Shown: positions 61,162 to 64,000 of the stretch, piece after piece
Numbering within the stretch: position 1 is the stretch's first letter
How the letters are laid out: each line of letters opens with the position of its first letter
Made by a program: the position numbers and the translations under genes
The notes under the pieces: model-generated
Databases searched by the model: none
Seen by the model: the letters and a program-made list of their open reading frames with translations, nothing else
What the model was told of the DNA's origin: nothing
From: Oscillatoriales cyanobacterium
GTDB lineage: Bacteria > Cyanobacteriota > Cyanobacteriia > Cyanobacteriales > Microcoleaceae
NCBI GenBank assembly: GCA_004293365.1
Contig: RDYN01000006.1
Coordinates: forward strand, 62,001-126,000
DNA: 64,000 nt
Reading direction: 5' to 3'

Positions 61162-61854
61162 ATGGCCCCTGTAAAAATCCTTGTGGTTGATGACGACCCG
61201 GCAATCCGAAATTTAATTCACCGTTTTTTGAGCCAGCAAGGTTATCAAGTTGAGTCGGCAGCAGACGGTCAGACTGGTCTGGAATTATTCGATCAACTCA
61301 ATCCTGACTTAGTAGTTCTAGATGTAAATTTACCCGATACTACTGGCTACAAACTCTGTCAAGAGATGCAAAAACGGACGGGCGTGTTTGTGTTGATGCT
61401 GACCAGCCGAACCGATGAAGCTGACAAAATGAAAGGGTTTGCCGAAGGTGCTGACGATTACATTACTAAACCTTTTAGTCTTGTAGAAATTGGAGCTCGC
61501 GTTGCAGCAATTTTGAAGCGCAAACGCCTTGTTACTCCCACTCAACAACAAAGTCTTACCTTTGGACAGCTACTAATAGATCCTGTCCGGCGCGAGGTAA
61601 TTCTCGACAGTCACATAGTTGCTTTGACGGCTTTAGAATTCGACCTGCTGTACTGTTTGGCAAGCAAACCGGGTCGCGTGTGGCGGCGATCGGAATTGCT
61701 GCAAGAAGTCTGGGACTACGAGTATGTGGGAGCCGATCGCGTGGTGGATGTCCATATCGGTCAAATTCGCCGCAAAATTGAACCAGATACGAATCAAATC
61801 TCAATGATTCAAACCGTCCGGGGAGTGGGTTACAAGTTTGAGCCAAAAACCTAG
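61162..61854 (+). CDS. OmpR-family response regulator
   Basis: The 230-residue product (ATG 61162) has a receiver domain with acidic pocket VDDDPAIR, phospho-acceptor LVVLDVNLPD, conserved T/S in LMLTSRTD and K in ITKPFSLVEIG. A winged-helix C-terminus follows (LTALEFDLLYCLASKPGRVW, VDVHIGQIRRKIEPD). It resembles the RpaB/Rre family. A TTG at 61132 would add ten residues. The partner kinase is not here. Confidence 0.9.
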   Translation: MAPVKILVVDDDPAIRNLIHRFLSQQGYQVESAADGQTGLELFDQLNPDLVVLDVNLPDTTGYKLCQEMQKRTGVFVLMLTSRTDEADKMKGFAEGADDYITKPFSLVEIGARVAAILKRKRLVTPTQQQSLTFGQLLIDPVRREVILDSHIVALTALEFDLLYCLASKPGRVWRRSELLQEVWDYEYVGADRVVDVHIGQIRRKIEPDTNQISMIQTVRGVGYKFEPKT

Positions 61855-61948
61855 TAGCATTTGGCATTCGGCTGGGCCAAGAGGTTTCAAAAATATTTTT
61901 GATCCTCATGTACTCGATATCTGTAAACCAGCCCTCCCTAAATCCTAT

Positions 61949-62020
61949 GTAAGGTGCGCACTGCGCACCCTACATAACTACATAACGACTCAGTAAGGTG
62001 CGCACTGCGCACCCTACATA
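61949..62020. repeat. Two GTAAGGTGCGCACTGCGCACCCTAC palindromes
   Basis: GTAAGGTGCGCACTGCGCAC is present at 61949 and 61994, each perfect as a hairpin. The spacer ATAACTACATAACGACTCA lies between. The block sits between convergent genes, so it may serve as a bidirectional terminator. Confidence 0.85.
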
Positions 62021-62025
62021 ACTAC

Positions 62026-63501
62026 TCAAAACTCAAAACTATCGTTCAAATACTCGCCCACTTCTTGCGCTCGCTCAAAGCCCCTGCGCACGCAATCTCC
62101 CAAAGCCACCCCGCCTAAGTAGTTGCTGCACAAATACAGCCCGGGCAAAGATTTTAAACCCCGATCGATCTGTTGCAGGCGATCGAAATAACCCAAATTG
62201 TACTGAGGAATCGCCCGCTTCCAAAGTTTCACAGTCAAAACTTTCGGCTGCGCCGCCTCCGGCTTCAGCAAAATCCTAGACAAATCTCGGTGCACCTCCC
62301 CAACAATTTGTTCGGCGTCAAGATTGCCAATTCCCGAATCAGTTGCTCCGCCAATATAACTGGTGAGAGTTTGCCAGCCCGCAGGCGCGCGATCGGGAAA
62401 TAAACTCGATGTCCAAATCGTCCCCAGAGTGCGAATTCCCTGCCCTCTCGGAATTAAATTTCCAAATCCCACTAATTTGCCCTTGACATCCGACATCGGA
62501 TATGCTAATACAACCGATGCAACCGTAGGATAAGTAAAAGCTTGTAAAGCGCTGCTAACGGACGGTTGCAGAGGCTGCAACAACTCCGCTGTCACGTAAG
62601 CCGGGGTCGTCAAAACCACCGTGCGCGCCTCAATTTCCTGCTGTCCGTCGGGTGTTGAAAATACAGCAATGTAAGTTTCCCGTTCAGTGCGATCGAGCCT
62701 AGTCAAATGCCAGTTGAGTTTCACTCGATCGCCCAAAGAAGCAGCGATCGCCTCTGGCAGAGCCTTCAACCCCCCTTTAAACGAACCCAACTCCCCCCGC
62801 TTAGTCTTCGGAATATTCGGGTCTGCAAGAGCATTTAGCCCCCCTTTACCAAGGGGGGGTTGGGGTTTTTTTTTCCTAGCAGAAAGCAGCGCCCCCGCCA
62901 CCAGAGAGCCCCCCGCATCAGCCATCTTTGTTACCCGGCCAAAAGCCGCCGCCGCGCTAAGTTGTTGGGGATCCCCCGCATACACCCCAGACACAAAAGG
63001 TTCCACCAAGCGCTGCATCACTTCCTTCCCCAGATGACGGCGGAAAAATTGAGAAACAGTTTCCTCATCACCCTGCTGCGAAAGTTGAGAACCCATTGCA
63101 GGCGCCACAAACCCCAAAGCCCCGAACAGCGCCCGCAGTTTCCCCGGAAAACTCAGCAACCCAGACTGAATCATCGCCCCAGGAGTCATCGGCACCGGTT
63201 GCAGCTTCTTATCCCAATAAACATAACGCGGCAACTTGCGATCGGCAAAAATCAACTCCTGCTTCAAACCCACATCCACAGCCAACTTCAGCAACTCCGG
63301 CGTCGGCGAAAAACTATTCGGGCCCTCCTCCCAGAGAAACCCCTCCCCTGTCGCAGTCGTAATATTCCCGCCCACACGTCCCTGACTCTCAGCGACCAAA
63401 ATCGCCCGTGGCGATGCGATCCTGGCTTCCTTTTGAAGTGCGTGTGCCAAACTCAAACCGCTAATCCCCGCACCCACAATCAAGGTATCTAAAACTTCCA
63501 T
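62026..63501 (-). CDS. hemY: Protoporphyrinogen oxidase, HemY/PPOX type
   Basis: HemY oxidises protoporphyrinogen IX to protoporphyrin IX in haem and chlorophyll synthesis. The product (ATG 63501, 491 residues) has the FAD start [20 protein letters not shown], a [12 protein letters not shown] block, [20 protein letters not shown] and the C-terminal [23 protein letters not shown]-rich insert around residues 233-262 ([20 protein letters not shown]) contains part of the CCCCCTT..AAGGGGG repeat family in frame. The rest looks intact. Confidence 0.92.
   Translation of the reverse strand: MEVLDTLIVGAGISGLSLAHALQKEARIASPRAILVAESQGRVGGNITTATGEGFLWEEGPNSFSPTPELLKLAVDVGLKQELIFADRKLPRYVYWDKKLQPVPMTPGAMIQSGLLSFPGKLRALFGALGFVAPAMGSQLSQQGDEETVSQFFRRHLGKEVMQRLVEPFVSGVYAGDPQQLSAAAAFGRVTKMADAGGSLVAGALLSARKKKPQPPLGKGGLNALADPNIPKTKRGELGSFKGGLKALPEAIAASLGDRVKLNWHLTRLDRTERETYIAVFSTPDGQQEIEARTVVLTTPAYVTAELLQPLQPSVSSALQAFTYPTVASVVLAYPMSDVKGKLVGFGNLIPRGQGIRTLGTIWTSSLFPDRAPAGWQTLTSYIGGATDSGIGNLDAEQIVGEVHRDLSRILLKPEAAQPKVLTVKLWKRAIPQYNLGYFDRLQQIDRGLKSLPGLYLCSNYLGGVALGDCVRRGFERAQEVGEYLNDSFEF
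62778..62875. repeat. CCCCCCTT..AAGGGGGG repeat embedded in the hemY coding region
   Basis: CAACCCCCCTTTAAACGAAC and AGCCCCCCTTTACCAAGGGG (GGGTTGGGG) resemble the blocks at 41.3 and 49.0 kb. The insert keeps the hemY frame and encodes GKGGL-like residues. Confidence 0.75.
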
Positions 63502-63600
63502 CTTACATATATAAAAATATCGCAATCTTTATGTTACATGGGTTTGCGCGACTTGGGCTCTTTGCTGGGCATAACGCAAAACCGATTCCCAATTACCGAA

Positions 63601-63836
63601 TCGGGAATCGGGAATCGGGAATCGGGAATCGGGAATTGGGAATTGGGAATTGGGAATTGGGAATCGGGAATTGGGAATCGGGAATTGGGAATCGGGAATC
63701 GGTAATTGGGAATCGGGAATTGGGAATCGGGAATCGGGAATTGGTAATCGGTAATTGGGAATTGGGAATCGGGAATTGGTAATCTCCCCATCTCCCCATC
63801 TCCCCCTCTCCCCCTCTCCCCCTCTCCCCCTCTCCT
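63601..63836. repeat. Long GGGAATC/GGGAATT tandem heptamer tract and CTCCCC tract
   Basis: 63601-63782 is about 26 copies of GGGAATC or GGGAATT, with small variations such as GGTAATC. 63783-63834 is seven CTCCCC(A/C)T units. All three frames on each strand are open for stretches, which explains several apparent ORFs here. These are not genes. Confidence 0.95.
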
Positions 63837-64000
63837 TCAAGAGGACGGAGTTACATTGCTGTGCAAGTCTTGAGGCGATTGAAACAGAGTTTCGAGATAA
63901 ACTCTGGCAGCTTGGCGGTAGCTGCGGGAAGCTTCCGGCGTACCGCTATCGGCATTCTGCAACAAAAACAGCGACAGGGATGCCGAAAATACTCGATCGA
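63837..64000 (-). CDS. Unknown protein, C-terminal 54 residues only
   Basis: Reading the minus strand, a frame enters at 64000 (DRVFSASLSLFLLQNADSG), continues TPEASRSYRQAARVYLETLF and ends SNVTPSS at TGA 63837-63839. Its 5' part lies beyond the window. The visible part has no motif to name; a helical R-x(n)-YLETLF segment is clear. Not in the listed reading frames because it has no start here. Confidence 0.55.
   Translation of the reverse strand, partial: DRVFSASLSLFLLQNADSGTPEASRSYRQAARVYLETLFQSPQDLHSNVTPSS

Noticed and set aside
63529-63840. Several ORFs of [11 protein letters not shown] type on both strands
   Set aside because: Products of the GGGAATY heptamer tract, open in all frames because of repeat composition.
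1-64000. Search for tRNA, rRNA or riboswitch genes
   Set aside because: I found no cloverleaf with a GGTTCRANYC loop, no rRNA core, and no TPP or cobalamin riboswitch signature near thiO, thiG or other metabolic genes; a covariance-model scan could still find one.

Overview
The window looks like chromosomal DNA from a filamentous, non-heterocystous cyanobacterium of the Oscillatoriales type (Microcoleus, Phormidium, Oscillatoria or Kamptonema-like); the genus is an inference. The HIP1 palindrome GCGATCGC is very frequent. Several genes are typical of oxygenic phototrophs: Psb34, a methylphytylbenzoquinone methyltransferase, a beta-monoglucosyldiacylglycerol synthase and an acyl-lipid desaturase. 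Intergenic DNA is full of short tandem repeats and hairpin repeat families (AGAAACCGGGTTTCT, GTAGTGCGGACTTAAGTCCGC, CCCCCTTCTTAAGGGGG, GGGAATY, TTGACAG, CTAATGA).

Region by region. 1-6.1 kb holds envelope and metabolic genes: a methyltransferase, an arsenosugar-type glycosyltransferase, an acyltransferase, a coiled-coil protein overlapping coaD, an M15B carboxypeptidase and two paralogous XRE regulators. 6.3-10.4 kb is accessory: an unknown gene after an in-frame repeat, a PLD-like/pentapeptide-repeat protein, and two tandem HigB/HigA-like toxin-antitoxin pairs, the upstream one frameshifted in both genes. typA lies at 10.5-12.3 kb. 12.4-20.3 kb is an AT-rich island of mostly unrecognised small genes. 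It includes a six-gene row with a candidate HEPN motif, a two-gene cassette between 84-bp direct repeats, an XRE regulator, and a ParA ATPase with a small partner. 20.4-41 kb returns to conserved genes: a TolB-like propeller, an O-antigen-ligase-like protein, sucCD, mgdA, an EbsA-like protein, a Pta-N-like P-loop protein, YajQ, an SGNH hydrolase, MuiA, two Uma2 proteins, MetF and trpS. 41.4-46.3 kb is a peptide-export cluster: an HlyD adaptor, three double-glycine precursor peptides (two from a 410-bp tandem duplication) and a C39-peptidase ABC exporter. 46.6-64 kb carries cimA, a ferredoxin, thiO, a desaturase, the quinone methyltransferase, a Crp regulator, a CdiA-C-like nuclease whose 3' end overlaps an extended thiG, psb34, a solo TnpB element, a TPR protein with an internal minisatellite, an OmpR-type response regulator and a HemY-type protoporphyrinogen oxidase.

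How the genes work together. The clearest local system is peptide secretion. The C39 domain should cut precursors after Gly-Gly, the ABC domains should export the cationic Arg/Tyr/Trp-rich cores, and the HlyD protein should bridge to an outer-membrane channel encoded elsewhere. No modifying enzyme is nearby, so the products may be unmodified microcins or signalling peptides. thiO and thiG lie in the same orientation but are separated by about 5 kb; thiG has an N-terminal extension overlapping the nuclease gene, which looks like an immunity-gene/thiG merger. All assignments come from reading motifs and recalled families; no database search was run.
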